DNA of 46,050 bases, from contig JAFVEE010000024.1 of NCBI GenBank assembly GCA_017478085.1, positions 1 through 46,050 of the forward strand, in the 5' to 3' direction. Numbering within the stretch: position 1 is the stretch's first letter; the number at the start of each line of letters is the position of its first letter. Positions 16,072 through 25,050 of this stretch are shown piece after piece. The notes below the pieces were generated by a model. It was not told the origin of the DNA. It saw only the letters and a program-made list of their open reading frames with translations, and ran no database searches. Both the position numbers and the translations under genes were made by a program. The stretch comes from Prevotella sp. GTDB lineage: Bacteria > Bacteroidota > Bacteroidia > Bacteroidales > Bacteroidaceae.

Positions 16072-19000
16072 TTACTTCTGTCGGGCCACCTGCTTCACGG
16101 TCTTACCATTGGGCATGCGAATGAGGAAGATACCCTGCTGCGGAACCTGCTGCAGGCGGCGGCCGTCCAGATCGTAGTACTCGGTCTGGCCGTTGGCTGC
16201 GCCAGCCATACTGCTAATGCCCACAGCAATGTATTCCTGCTGCTTCTGCCACTCCTCAATGAGCGGGCGCAGCACTTCCTGGTCGAAGCCCACCCAGGGC
16301 GAGATGAGCAGCGTCATCGACAGGCCGGGCTGCTTCCACTCGCCGTTCTGCAGCATCCAGGTAGTTTCGCGGTCGCTGCCTTCACGCAGGCCACTTCCTA
16401 TGGCCAGGTCGTTCACGCCGTCCTCGTAGGTACCCATGCCTTCAATCACAACATACCAGGGCTTGGGCAGGAGCAGGATGGGGAAGGCCTCGTCGTACTT
16501 GAACTGCGTCCAGGCGGTGCTCAGCGTCACGCGCGACGACTCATTCAGCTGGCTGGGGTTGAGCGTCAGTTCGCTGCCCTCGATAGGCTCGCCGGGCACG
16601 CCGTCTTCAGTCTCGTAGGCCAGATAGAGCGTAACCTTGCTGCCACGCGCGTAGTTCTTGCACTTGCCGAAGTCTATGGCCGTCTGCAGCACGTAGGCCG
16701 TGTCGAGCGGAGCCACGAAACGTTCGGCCCACTTGGTCACGCCGGCATTGTTCGAGCCGCCATAGTTGCCCAGCTTCGTGTCGCCGTCCATCATATAGTG
16801 TATCTGCATGGAGCTGGGGCTGCTGCCTGGCTCGAAGTTCCAGATGGAGTTAGAGCTGCCCACCTTGATGGCCTGCTCGCTGGCAGTGATTACCTGCTCG
16901 CCACCCGGGTTGCCCACGGTGAGGCGGTAGTGGTAGAACGCCGTCTTGTAGCGGGCGGGAATGGTATCGAAGGCCACGGTGATCTCAGGCTCGTTGGACG
17001 AGGCAATCACCTGGTCGTTGGCATCGAGAATCTCCCAGTAGAAGTAGGTGGGATGGTTGGTGGCCGTGGCACTGATGGTGATGGGCTTCTTCGTGCCGGG
17101 CACGAACGGTGCTCCGCTGGTGCGACGGTAGAAGACGTTGTCAGAGAAGGTCACGGTAGCCAGAGGCTGCTTGTAGCCCACGGTGACGAAGCCTTGCTTC
17201 TCCACGCTATTGCTCTCAGAGTTGCCACCGCTGATGGCAAGGCTCACAGCGTAGGTACCGGCCTCGGTGTAGGTTACCACGGGGTTCTCCTCGGTCGAAG
17301 TGGCGGGCTGGCCGCCCTCGAACGTCCACTGGTAACTCAGGTTCTCGCCCTTCGACAGGTTCTGGAAGTGCACCTGGTCATCAATGAACACGCTGGCAAG
17401 GTTGTCGCTGAGCCCCGTCTGGTAGACCTTCACATCGTCGATGCTGATGCGCTCGTAGACCTCGTTCAGGCCCTGGAAGGTGAAGCCTATGCGCACGCTC
17501 TTTCCGGCCAGGGCCGCGAGGTCGACGGTGACGGGCTCCCATGTATTCTGGTAGTCGGCCAGTGCTTTCTGCCAGTCGCTCAGGCTGAAGATCCGGGTGG
17601 TGTCGCCATTCTCCACGGCAATCACATCGCTCTTGTAGTTCACCAGTTCGCCCAGTGCGTAGAACGACATCTTGCTCTTCGGCTGAATGTAGATGGCATC
17701 GGCCGTCAGGATGATGGCATTGCTCAGCGAGTCCTTGCTGTTGTAGACGTACAGACGGTTCTTCGACGTGGGGTTGATTTCCTCATAGCCGGTGTTGGTG
17801 TTGAACAGCGTCTGCCACTTGCGACCGGTGTAGAGCGTGTCTATTTCCCATTTGTCGAGTTTTGCCTCGAAGTCATCGCTGAAGTAGACCGTCTGGGCCT
17901 CGGCAGCCGTGAAGGCAGCCTTGAAGTTGACGGGGGCCACCTCGACAAAGCTCTTTGCCTCGATGGTGGCCGACAGGCCAAACTCATTGGTCACGGTCAG
18001 GCGCACGTCATACTGGCCTGCCTCGCTATAGACCACCTGCGGGCTGGTCTGTGCCGAGGTAGCGGGCACGCCGCCGGGGAACTCCCAGGCGTAGGTGAAC
18101 GTTTCGCCGTTCTTAGGTGTGGCGGTGAAGGTGAGCGCGTCGCCCTCGTCGATGACGGCCACCTCGCCGTCAGCGTCCTTAGCGGCAAGCGTCACGCTGG
18201 GTGTGAAGTTCTTCACAGCCTGCTCCACGCGGCTCGAGCGGTAGGTCAGCTCGGGCGTTGCCATCAGACATACGGGCGCACCGTCCCACTCCTTCCACTG
18301 CTGCAGGCTGTCTACGTAAGCGTAGGCCGTGTTGTCCTCGGGGTTCTCCTGCGGAATGGATGCCAGGGCCACCTGCTTCTCGCTGTAGGTGGGGAATCCG
18401 CTCACCACGATGAAGAATGGCTTGGTGATGGGTGCATACTCGTTTGTCGTGAGCGTCACGGTGTCGTAGTTCTTGGTGCGGGTCGTGGCCTTCTTGGTGC
18501 TGGTGAGCACGTAGTTGTAGAGCTCCAGTCCGGGCAGGCCGTTCTCGTCTTCTTCGCAAATCGATACCACCAACCCCTTGCCGCTATTGGCAGCCGTGGG
18601 GAAGTACAGGCGTATGTAGTCGATGGTGGCCGTGTCTTGCGGTGCGTCGAAGCGCTCGGCCCAGCGGCTGATGCCCAGCTCGTTGCTGCCGCCAATATAG
18701 CTGGTCTTGGTGGTGTCGGTATAGTAGGCGTAGACGTTAGTGGCACTGGGCACGTACTTCGAATTCCAGATGTACTTGGCACCGCCCACGTTGATGGTCT
18801 TCACGCCCACAGAGTCGCGCCCGGCCTCGTTGCTGGCAATGAGGATGGCGGTGAGCGTCTGGGCCGTGTTGCTGTCGAACTTCTCTATGTCGTACTCGAT
18901 GGTGGGGTTCTGCTCGGTCGAGGTGGCGATGGTGTCATTGCCATTGAGGAACGTCCACTGCCAGGCCGTGGGATGATTGGCCGACAGGTCGGCGAAGGTC

Positions 19001-21843
19001 ACTTGGTGGCGACCCGTAGCCAGCAGCGGCTGCACAGAGCTCACCACGGTGTGGCCTTCCTCAGGCATGCCGATGGCGGCCAGCGGAGCCTTGTAGCCCA
19101 CGTGCACATAGCCTTCCATCGTCTTCGTGGCGCTCTTCTGGGCCACGGTATCGGTGACCGTGAGCGTCACGTCGAAGTCGCCCAGTTCGGCATAGGTGAC
19201 CGCAGGATGCTGCTCGGCAGAGCTGGCGGGCTGGCCTCCGGCGAAGGTCCACTCGTACTTCAGGTTGCGGCCTGTAGAGGTGTTGACAAACTGAACGGAG
19301 CCATCCAGCACGGTCTGTGCCTTGATCGTGTCGGCAGTCTGGTAGACCACCAGGTCTTCAATGCTTATAGACCCGGTAGAGCCCGTGCCCTTGAAGGTGA
19401 AGCCTATCTGCGCCGTCTTACCCCATACGGGATAAAGGTCGACGGTCTGCTTCTGCCATGCCTCGTTGGCCACGGTGGCAAAGTCGAGCAGGGTGATCAC
19501 CTCATCGCCCACCTTCACGAAGAAGGTCGAAACGTAGCTCGTGTCCAGATCGGCGTAGGTATAGAAATCGGCGTAAGAGTTCTCCTTGATGAGCATCTCC
19601 TCGCTCAGGATGGTCTGGTTGGCCATTTCGGTCTTGTTGCCCTGGCAATACAGGCGGTTCTTCGATGTGTTGTTGATGGCATCGTAGCCCGTGCCAGTGA
19701 TGAACAGCGTCTTCCAGCCGTTGGTCTTAGGATTGCCTGTGGTGGTCCACTGGTCGAGGTTGTCGTCGAAGTCATCGCTGAAGTACACGTCCTGGGCCTG
19801 TCTGGCCGTAAAGCCAGCCGCCAGCGTGGGTTCGGTGACCTCGACAGCGGCCTTGATGGCCAGGGTGTCGGCAAAGCCGAACTCGTTGGTCACGATCAGC
19901 CGGACGTCGTAGGCACCTTCGGCTGCATAGGTTACCAATGGTGTGGGCTGCGTAGAGGTGGCAGGCTGGCCGCCGGGGAACTCCCAGAGATACTTCACTG
20001 CGCCATAGCCATTCGTGCTGGCCAGCGACTTGGTGCCGTCGAAGCGCACCTGCTGGCCTTCCTCTATGACGGCTACTTCGCCCTCAATGCCGGCAAACTC
20101 AATCTTGGCCGTAGGCTGGAAGTTGCTCACGGCCTGCTCTACGGCGTTGGAGGCGTAGGTCACCTGCGGATAGGCGAGCAGGCTGTAGGGTGTGCCCTCC
20201 CATTCCTTCCACACGCCGGTGCTATCCTTATAATAAGTGGTGTTGTCCTCGGCCCGCTCCTGCTCGTAGGCAGCGAGGCTGAAGCCTTCGGGCAGCTGGC
20301 CCACGGTGACGAAGAAAGGCTTGGTGATGAGCGGCAGGTCGAGCTTGGTGGTCTTGTTGCTCACCGAGCCTACGGTAATGGTGCTGTACTTGGTACGCAC
20401 GCCGCCCGTGCCGTTGGTGTTGGCCGTGGTCTTGGCCAGTGTGGTCTCGTAGACCACGGTGCCAGGCAGGCCGTCCTCGTCTTCCAGCTGAATCATCACA
20501 GGCAGGTTGACGGTGGTAGCCGCACCGGGTATGACCAGACGCAGGCTGGTGATGGAGGCCGAGTCCATGGGAGCCTCGAAGCGCGTGGCCCACTGGCTGA
20601 TGCCCAGCGTGTTGTAGCCGCCCACAAAGCTGGTCTGGGTGGAGTCGGTGTACTGGCGGTAGACGTTGGTGATGCTGGGACACACCTTGCTGTTCCAGAT
20701 GTACTGGGCACCGCCCACCTTGATGGCATTAGAGCCCTTCACCGATGTCTCGCCTGCAGGGTTGCCAGCCGTGAGCTCGTAGGTGTATTGCTTCGACGAG
20801 GTGGTCGACTTGTCTACATTGTAGTTCACCGTTACGTTCTGGGTCTCGAAGATCTCGTCGGTGCCCAAGTCCCATTTCCAGTAGGTAGGCTCGTCGGTAG
20901 AAGCATCCTTGAAGGTCACTTCGTGGCTTCCGGAGGCGATAAAGGGGTTGAGGGTGTTGCTGACGAGGTAGGCTTCCTTCGGCATTTCGACGGCTGCCGT
21001 GGGAATCTTGTAGCCCACCTTTACGAAGCCCTCGAAGGTCTTGGTGTCGGTGGCGTCGCCGCTCTTCACCACGAGCGTCACGTCGTAGTCGCCACGGGCG
21101 GCATAGCTCACCACGGGCTCCTGCTCGGTAGAAGTGGCTGGCTGGCCGCCAGCGAAGGTCCACTCGTAGCTGAGGTCGCTGCCCGTAGAGGTGTTGATGA
21201 AGTGAACGGCATCGCCTGCACCGATGCTGGCCTTGGTATCGGCCTGCTGGTACTGGCCCACGGTGAAGGCGTCGACACGCATATTACCGCCCGTGTCGTC
21301 GGTGGTCTCTGTGATGTATTGGAAGCCGAACTTCACCGTCTTGCCGGCGTAGGAAGCTACGTCGACGGTCAGCTGCGTCCAGGTGTTGTTGGCCACGGTG
21401 CCGTCTTCAACGTAGGGCCGCAGCTCGAAGACGGCTGTGCTGTCGCCATCGGCAATCACCTTGAGGAAGAGGTTCCAGTTGGCAATCTTGGCGGTGGGCA
21501 CGTAGACATAGAACGAAGCCTTCGAACCCTCCTTGACGCTGATCTCGGGCGAGATGATCCACTCGTTGCTTACGCTCTCCTTGTCGCCCGCACGGGTCAT
21601 GGCCGAGCCGGGGTTGGTCGTGGTGTAGCCGAAGGAGGCTGCGTAAGAACCATACCAGGCACGGCTGGTCTTGGTGGTATCCTGCGACCAGGTGTCGAAC
21701 TCCTCGGCCGACTTGAAGTCATTCCTGTAGTAGACGTCGATGGCTTCCTGGGCCGTAAAGCTGGCTTTCACCGTCTGTGCCTGCACTCCTATTGCCGAGA
21801 GGAGCAGGCTCAGGGTGAGAATGAAAAGTTTTCTTTTTCGCAT
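16072..21843 (-). CDS. Giant secreted PKD/choice-of-anchor-J protein with three ~640-residue modules
   Basis: This 1923-residue protein has a signal peptide (FILTLSLLLSAIGVQAQ). Three homologous modules begin near residues 25 (FTAQEAIDVYYRNDF), 672 (FTARQAQDVYFSDDF) and 1306 (FTAAEAQTVYFSDDF). Each contains a jelly-roll choice-of-anchor-J/cleaved-adhesin-like domain, a PKD domain (YEWTFAGGQPATSTEQ or similar), a second PKD-like domain, and a domain opening with an IWNSK-type motif with LGISQWATRFEAP; the first two modules close with another PKD domain (LWEFPGGQPATSTQ). The end (YYDLDGRRLQQVPQQGIFLI) is a T9SS-like tail. PKD and anchor-J domains are carbohydrate or protein binding, so an adhesive surface scaffold is inferred. 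It is the last gene of the SusCD operon, 33 bp after a one-module paralogue. Confidence 0.88.
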   Translation of the reverse strand: MRKRKLFILTLSLLLSAIGVQAQTVKASFTAQEAIDVYYRNDFKSAEEFDTWSQDTTKTSRAWYGSYAASFGYTTTNPGSAMTRAGDKESVSNEWIISPEISVKEGSKASFYVYVPTAKIANWNLFLKVIADGDSTAVFELRPYVEDGTVANNTWTQLTVDVASYAGKTVKFGFQYITETTDDTGGNMRVDAFTVGQYQQADTKASIGAGDAVHFINTSTGSDLSYEWTFAGGQPATSTEQEPVVSYAARGDYDVTLVVKSGDATDTKTFEGFVKVGYKIPTAAVEMPKEAYLVSNTLNPFIASGSHEVTFKDASTDEPTYWKWDLGTDEIFETQNVTVNYNVDKSTTSSKQYTYELTAGNPAGETSVKGSNAIKVGGAQYIWNSKVCPSITNVYRQYTDSTQTSFVGGYNTLGISQWATRFEAPMDSASITSLRLVIPGAATTVNLPVMIQLEDEDGLPGTVVYETTLAKTTANTNGTGGVRTKYSTITVGSVSNKTTKLDLPLITKPFFVTVGQLPEGFSLAAYEQERAEDNTTYYKDSTGVWKEWEGTPYSLLAYPQVTYASNAVEQAVSNFQPTAKIEFAGIEGEVAVIEEGQQVRFDGTKSLASTNGYGAVKYLWEFPGGQPATSTQPTPLVTYAAEGAYDVRLIVTNEFGFADTLAIKAAVEVTEPTLAAGFTARQAQDVYFSDDFDDNLDQWTTTGNPKTNGWKTLFITGTGYDAINNTSKNRLYCQGNKTEMANQTILSEEMLIKENSYADFYTYADLDTSYVSTFFVKVGDEVITLLDFATVANEAWQKQTVDLYPVWGKTAQIGFTFKGTGSTGSISIEDLVVYQTADTIKAQTVLDGSVQFVNTSTGRNLKYEWTFAGGQPASSAEQHPAVTYAELGDFDVTLTVTDTVAQKSATKTMEGYVHVGYKAPLAAIGMPEEGHTVVSSVQPLLATGRHQVTFADLSANHPTAWQWTFLNGNDTIATSTEQNPTIEYDIEKFDSNTAQTLTAILIASNEAGRDSVGVKTINVGGAKYIWNSKYVPSATNVYAYYTDTTKTSYIGGSNELGISRWAERFDAPQDTATIDYIRLYFPTAANSGKGLVVSICEEDENGLPGLELYNYVLTSTKKATTRTKNYDTVTLTTNEYAPITKPFFIVVSGFPTYSEKQVALASIPQENPEDNTAYAYVDSLQQWKEWDGAPVCLMATPELTYRSSRVEQAVKNFTPSVTLAAKDADGEVAVIDEGDALTFTATPKNGETFTYAWEFPGGVPATSAQTSPQVVYSEAGQYDVRLTVTNEFGLSATIEAKSFVEVAPVNFKAAFTAAEAQTVYFSDDFEAKLDKWEIDTLYTGRKWQTLFNTNTGYEEINPTSKNRLYVYNSKDSLSNAIILTADAIYIQPKSKMSFYALGELVNYKSDVIAVENGDTTRIFSLSDWQKALADYQNTWEPVTVDLAALAGKSVRIGFTFQGLNEVYERISIDDVKVYQTGLSDNLASVFIDDQVHFQNLSKGENLSYQWTFEGGQPATSTEENPVVTYTEAGTYAVSLAISGGNSESNSVEKQGFVTVGYKQPLATVTFSDNVFYRRTSGAPFVPGTKKPITISATATNHPTYFYWEILDANDQVIASSNEPEITVAFDTIPARYKTAFYHYRLTVGNPGGEQVITASEQAIKVGSSNSIWNFEPGSSPSSMQIHYMMDGDTKLGNYGGSNNAGVTKWAERFVAPLDTAYVLQTAIDFGKCKNYARGSKVTLYLAYETEDGVPGEPIEGSELTLNPSQLNESSRVTLSTAWTQFKYDEAFPILLLPKPWYVVIEGMGTYEDGVNDLAIGSGLREGSDRETTWMLQNGEWKQPGLSMTLLISPWVGFDQEVLRPLIEEWQKQQEYIAVGISSMAGAANGQTEYYDLDGRRLQQVPQQGIFLIRMPNGKTVKQVARQK

Positions 21844-21876
21844 ACTTAGTTTGTTTTTAATTGTTATATATGTTGG

Positions 21877-23841
21877 TTATTTCACGATGCGCTTCTCTGT
21901 GCTGCCGTCTTCACGGCGAATGATGTAGAGACCCTTGCGCGGAACGTCTTGCAGCCTGCGGCCGTTCAGGTCGAAGCGCGACGGCACGCCCTGTGCCCTG
22001 GGGGCTGCGGGGGCGGCATCGAGGCCGCTGGGGTCTTCGCTGACCGAAGCCAGGCTCATATAGGGAGCCACGGCCAGCGAGATGCGCCCGCTGGTGGTCT
22101 CCTGCCAAATCATATTGTTGGTGAAGTAGGCCAAACCGTTGACGAAAGCCAGCGAGTCGATGTAGGCGTAGGTGGTGTTGCGCCCTGTCTCGTCGCGCAG
22201 CGGGGTGCAGCCAATGTAGGTCTCGTTGATGAGCTTCTTCGTCATGTGATCCATCTCGTAGGCGGGTATGCCGCCCACCACCACGAAGAAGTCGCCGCTG
22301 ACCTTCACGGGCTGGGCAAAGGTGAACTCGGTGAAGGCATTCTCGGAACGGTCATCGCCTGCCTCCTTGCAGTCCTTCAGGGCCAGCTCGGCACGGGCCA
22401 GCACCTTGTCGGGGAAGCCCGTCTCGCCGTTGCGATCCATAATCTCGACCACGATGGTGGTGTCGGGCTTGAAGGTGGTGGTGCTCAGGAACATCACGCC
22501 CACCTTCTGAATGGTAGCCTCAGCGAGGGGTGCGTCGAACCGCTCGGCCACCTTGTACATACGGCGCGTGTTCGAGCCGCCGAAGTAGCCCTCGCCATTG
22601 CCTATCTTCACGGCGGTGATGTGCTGTTGCTCCTGCTCCTCAACATTCCACACGTAGGCTGGCGCACCGCCCACCTTGATGGCGCGCGACGGACTGTTCA
22701 CGGTGGTCTGTCCGGCCTTGTTCCTGGCGGTCAGACTGAAGGTGTAGTAGCCTGCCTTGGGGAACCACACCTCGGGATGCTGCTCGGTGCTGGCATCGAT
22801 GCTGGCGCCGCCATTGAACTGCCACTGCCACTCGGTGGGGTAGTACTTCGAAGCATCGCCGAAGACAACGGGCGTGTTGTTGGGCACGAAGATGCCGCCG
22901 CCCACGCGGCGGTAGCTGTTGGCGGGATAGGCGTAAAGGGCCTCGGGGGTCTGCACCTTCACGTTGACGTAGTTCTGATGGGTGGTCGCATCCTGGCCCT
23001 GGGCATTGCGCACGGTAAGGGTTACGTCGAAGGTACCTTCTTCATAATAGGTCACCACGGGGTCTTTCTCGGTCGACGTAGCGGGCACGCCGCCGGGGAA
23101 CGACCATTCGTACTGCAAGTCATCGCCTTTTGAGTAGTCGGTAAAGTGCACCTGCTGGCCTTGGTACAGGTCTACGTGGCCGCCATCGCCGCCGGTCTGC
23201 AGGAACTCTATGTCGTCGATGAACACGTGGTCGCCGTCCTTGCCCCAGTAGTGCAGCTGCACCTTCACCGTCTTGCCAGCCAGGGCCGAGAGGTCGTAGC
23301 TGACGTGCTTCCAGTGGTACAGCTCGTCGAGCGAGGGGATGGTGTAGAACAGTTCGCTGCCACGCACAATGAGGGTGGAGTCGTTGTTCTCATCGAGAAG
23401 GCAGATGGTGTAGTCGTACTTGTCGCGGTCGTCGTGGCCGTAGGGTTCCCATACGAACGGGCCGTTGCAAATCCAGAAGCTCATCTGCGAGTTGGGCAGG
23501 ATGGTGATGTCGGGCGAGTAGCCCAGCTCGTCCTGGTAGCTGCTGGAGCTGGTCTGGATGAGGAGCGACATCTTCGAGTCGGGGTTGTGGTTGGCCTGGT
23601 AGTCGTCGTAGGGAATGTTGTTGTGCTGCACGTAGGCATACTTGTAGACGTGCCACTGATAGGTCTTGTTGGGATTGGTGAAGTCCCAGAGCCAGGTGTC
23701 GAACTCGTCTTCGTCGTCGAAGCCGCAATGGTAATAGCTGTTTACGGCCTCAGTGGCCATAAACTGGGCTTGCGGTGTCTGGGCCCGTGCCCCTGTGAAT
23801 GCCGCAAGGGCGGCGGTGATGAAAAGTAAAAGTCGTTTCAT
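21877..23841 (-). CDS. Secreted PKD/choice-of-anchor-J protein, single-module paralogue
   Basis: This 654-residue protein has a signal peptide (LLLFITAALAAFTGARAQ), then FMATEAVNSYYHCGF, which lines up with the module start of the neighbouring 1923-residue protein. It has the same order: anchor-J-like domain (to about 215), PKD domain (YEWSFPGGVPATSTEKDP), second PKD-like domain (WQWQFNGGASIDASTEQH), and a domain with a VWNVEE segment and KVAERFDAPLAEATI. It ends in a T9SS-like tail (FDLNGRRLQDVPRKGLYIIR, final KRIVK). It starts 19 bp after the BACON lipoprotein. The likely role is surface adhesion or ligand capture together with SusCD; the larger neighbour may have arisen by internal duplication of such a unit. 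Confidence 0.87.
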   Translation of the reverse strand: MKRLLLFITAALAAFTGARAQTPQAQFMATEAVNSYYHCGFDDEDEFDTWLWDFTNPNKTYQWHVYKYAYVQHNNIPYDDYQANHNPDSKMSLLIQTSSSSYQDELGYSPDITILPNSQMSFWICNGPFVWEPYGHDDRDKYDYTICLLDENNDSTLIVRGSELFYTIPSLDELYHWKHVSYDLSALAGKTVKVQLHYWGKDGDHVFIDDIEFLQTGGDGGHVDLYQGQQVHFTDYSKGDDLQYEWSFPGGVPATSTEKDPVVTYYEEGTFDVTLTVRNAQGQDATTHQNYVNVKVQTPEALYAYPANSYRRVGGGIFVPNNTPVVFGDASKYYPTEWQWQFNGGASIDASTEQHPEVWFPKAGYYTFSLTARNKAGQTTVNSPSRAIKVGGAPAYVWNVEEQEQQHITAVKIGNGEGYFGGSNTRRMYKVAERFDAPLAEATIQKVGVMFLSTTTFKPDTTIVVEIMDRNGETGFPDKVLARAELALKDCKEAGDDRSENAFTEFTFAQPVKVSGDFFVVVGGIPAYEMDHMTKKLINETYIGCTPLRDETGRNTTYAYIDSLAFVNGLAYFTNNMIWQETTSGRISLAVAPYMSLASVSEDPSGLDAAPAAPRAQGVPSRFDLNGRRLQDVPRKGLYIIRREDGSTEKRIVK

Positions 23842-23860
23842 AAGCTGTTATTTTTATAGT

Positions 23861-24973
23861 TTAGTCAGTACGATAGAGATAAGGGTCTACCAGTCCACCC
23901 ATAGACCCTACCGAGGTGGCTACGGTGGCAGGGCGGGCGGTGCTCAGCCAGAACACGATGCCATTGGGCGTGAAGCCCGTAGAGGCCCACGAGCCATCGT
24001 CCTCGAAGCGGCCCACGGTAGTGCCCATCTGCTCGTCGTAGTCCAGCAGGGCGCGCATGCCATAGCTCGATGACAGGTAGATCTGGAAGTTGCGGTCGAC
24101 GAGCGGTGCGGTGATGAGCGTCACGTAGTAGCTGGCCGTATCGGTCTTCAGCCTTCCGGCATACTCCATGCTGCTCAGGTGCAGGGTGGGCGAAAGGCTG
24201 TCGAGCTGCATGGCGATGTTCCAGGAGCGCGAGGGCACCCGGAAATAGAGTGTCTTGCCCGTGTAGCCCAGCGTGCCGGGCAGCTCTACGGTAGAGCCGT
24301 CGGCCTCGGTACCGGCCAGGGTGTAGTGGCCCAGAATATCGGTCTGGGCATCATACTGCAGCACTTTCAGCGAGTCGCGGTACTGCCCCGAGGCTATGCG
24401 CACCCAGGCCGACCGTACCCGCTGCGTGGTGTTGGGCTGTGCCTCGTAGGCCACATGGCCGGCTTGCAGCGAGGCGCTGAGCCAGCTGGCCGAGGTGCTC
24501 ACGGTGGTGGCGTTGTCGTAGCTGATGGGCAGCGATGCGCTGATGGCAGTATCGCCGTAAATGTAGTACCTCTGGTGAGGGAAGTTGTAGACAATGCCTC
24601 GCTGCTGCACGGTGAGGCGGGCAGAGCCACTGGCCGTGCGCAGGGTGAGGATGGCCGACCGCCCCTCGATGGTGGTGTTGGGCTGCGCCGTGAGCATCAC
24701 GGTCTGGCCGCTCACCGTGGCCTGGCACCAGCTCACGGGCAGGTGGGCCTCGACGGTCTCGTTGCCTGCCACTACCACCTGGCCATCGCCGCCCTGCGAG
24801 GGGAAGAACACGCTACTGCTCACGATGGCGAGCGACGATGAGCCGCTGGCATCATCGTCGTCGCTGCAGCTGGTGAGGACCCCCACCCAGCCTCCCCCTA
24901 TGATGGGGAGGAGCAGATAGAACAATACGCTCCATTTATGCTGAAAAGACTTTCTCTTCATCTTTGTGTACAT
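23861..24973 (-). CDS. BACON-domain lipoprotein
   Basis: This 370-residue lipoprotein has a signal peptide ending LTSC, supplied by a repeat element (copy A). Two BACON-type domains follow: WCQATVSGQTVMLTAQP to SARLTVQQRG, and WLSASLQAGHVAYEAQP to DSLKVLQY. A C-terminal lipocalin-like beta domain follows, from about residue 220 (DILGHYTLAGTEADGS). BACON domains are found on surface lipoproteins of Bacteroidetes and are linked to glycan or mucin binding. It starts at the ATG at 24973 or the in-frame ATG at 24961. It lies between the DUF4302 gene and the PKD proteins, so it is probably a surface-exposed substrate-binding component of the SusCD system. Confidence 0.85.
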   Translation of the reverse strand: MYTKMKRKSFQHKWSVLFYLLLPIIGGGWVGVLTSCSDDDDASGSSSLAIVSSSVFFPSQGGDGQVVVAGNETVEAHLPVSWCQATVSGQTVMLTAQPNTTIEGRSAILTLRTASGSARLTVQQRGIVYNFPHQRYYIYGDTAISASLPISYDNATTVSTSASWLSASLQAGHVAYEAQPNTTQRVRSAWVRIASGQYRDSLKVLQYDAQTDILGHYTLAGTEADGSTVELPGTLGYTGKTLYFRVPSRSWNIAMQLDSLSPTLHLSSMEYAGRLKTDTASYYVTLITAPLVDRNFQIYLSSSYGMRALLDYDEQMGTTVGRFEDDGSWASTGFTPNGIVFWLSTARPATVATSVGSMGGLVDPYLYRTD

Positions 24974-25048
24974 TATTTATATTTTATAAATCCATTTAAT
25001 CTTACTATCCACTCCCCGCCCTCAAAGGGAGGGGTAAGGGGGTGGGTC
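24878..25048 (-). repeat. Signal-peptide repeat element, copy A (short form)
   Basis: On the minus strand it starts GACCCACCCCC two bases after the DUF4302 stop and ends GGGTGGGGGTC just before the lipoprotein cysteine of the BACON protein. The ends are imperfect inverted repeats. It contains two internal inverted repeats (CTCCC/GGGAG and CTCCCC/GGGGAG), an AT-rich spacer and the start codon, and encodes KRKSFQHKWSVLFYLLLP. It lacks the ~31-bp insert present in copies B and C. Confidence 0.8.
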
Positions 25049-25050
25049 AG

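Noticed and set aside
16018-21849. A 1943-residue open frame on the plus strand opposite the PKD giant protein
   Set aside because: It mirrors the real gene codon for codon in a GC-rich, strongly codon-biased region, has low-complexity His/Val/Gly-rich sequence, no signal peptide and no recognisable domain. The minus-strand protein has clear PKD motifs.
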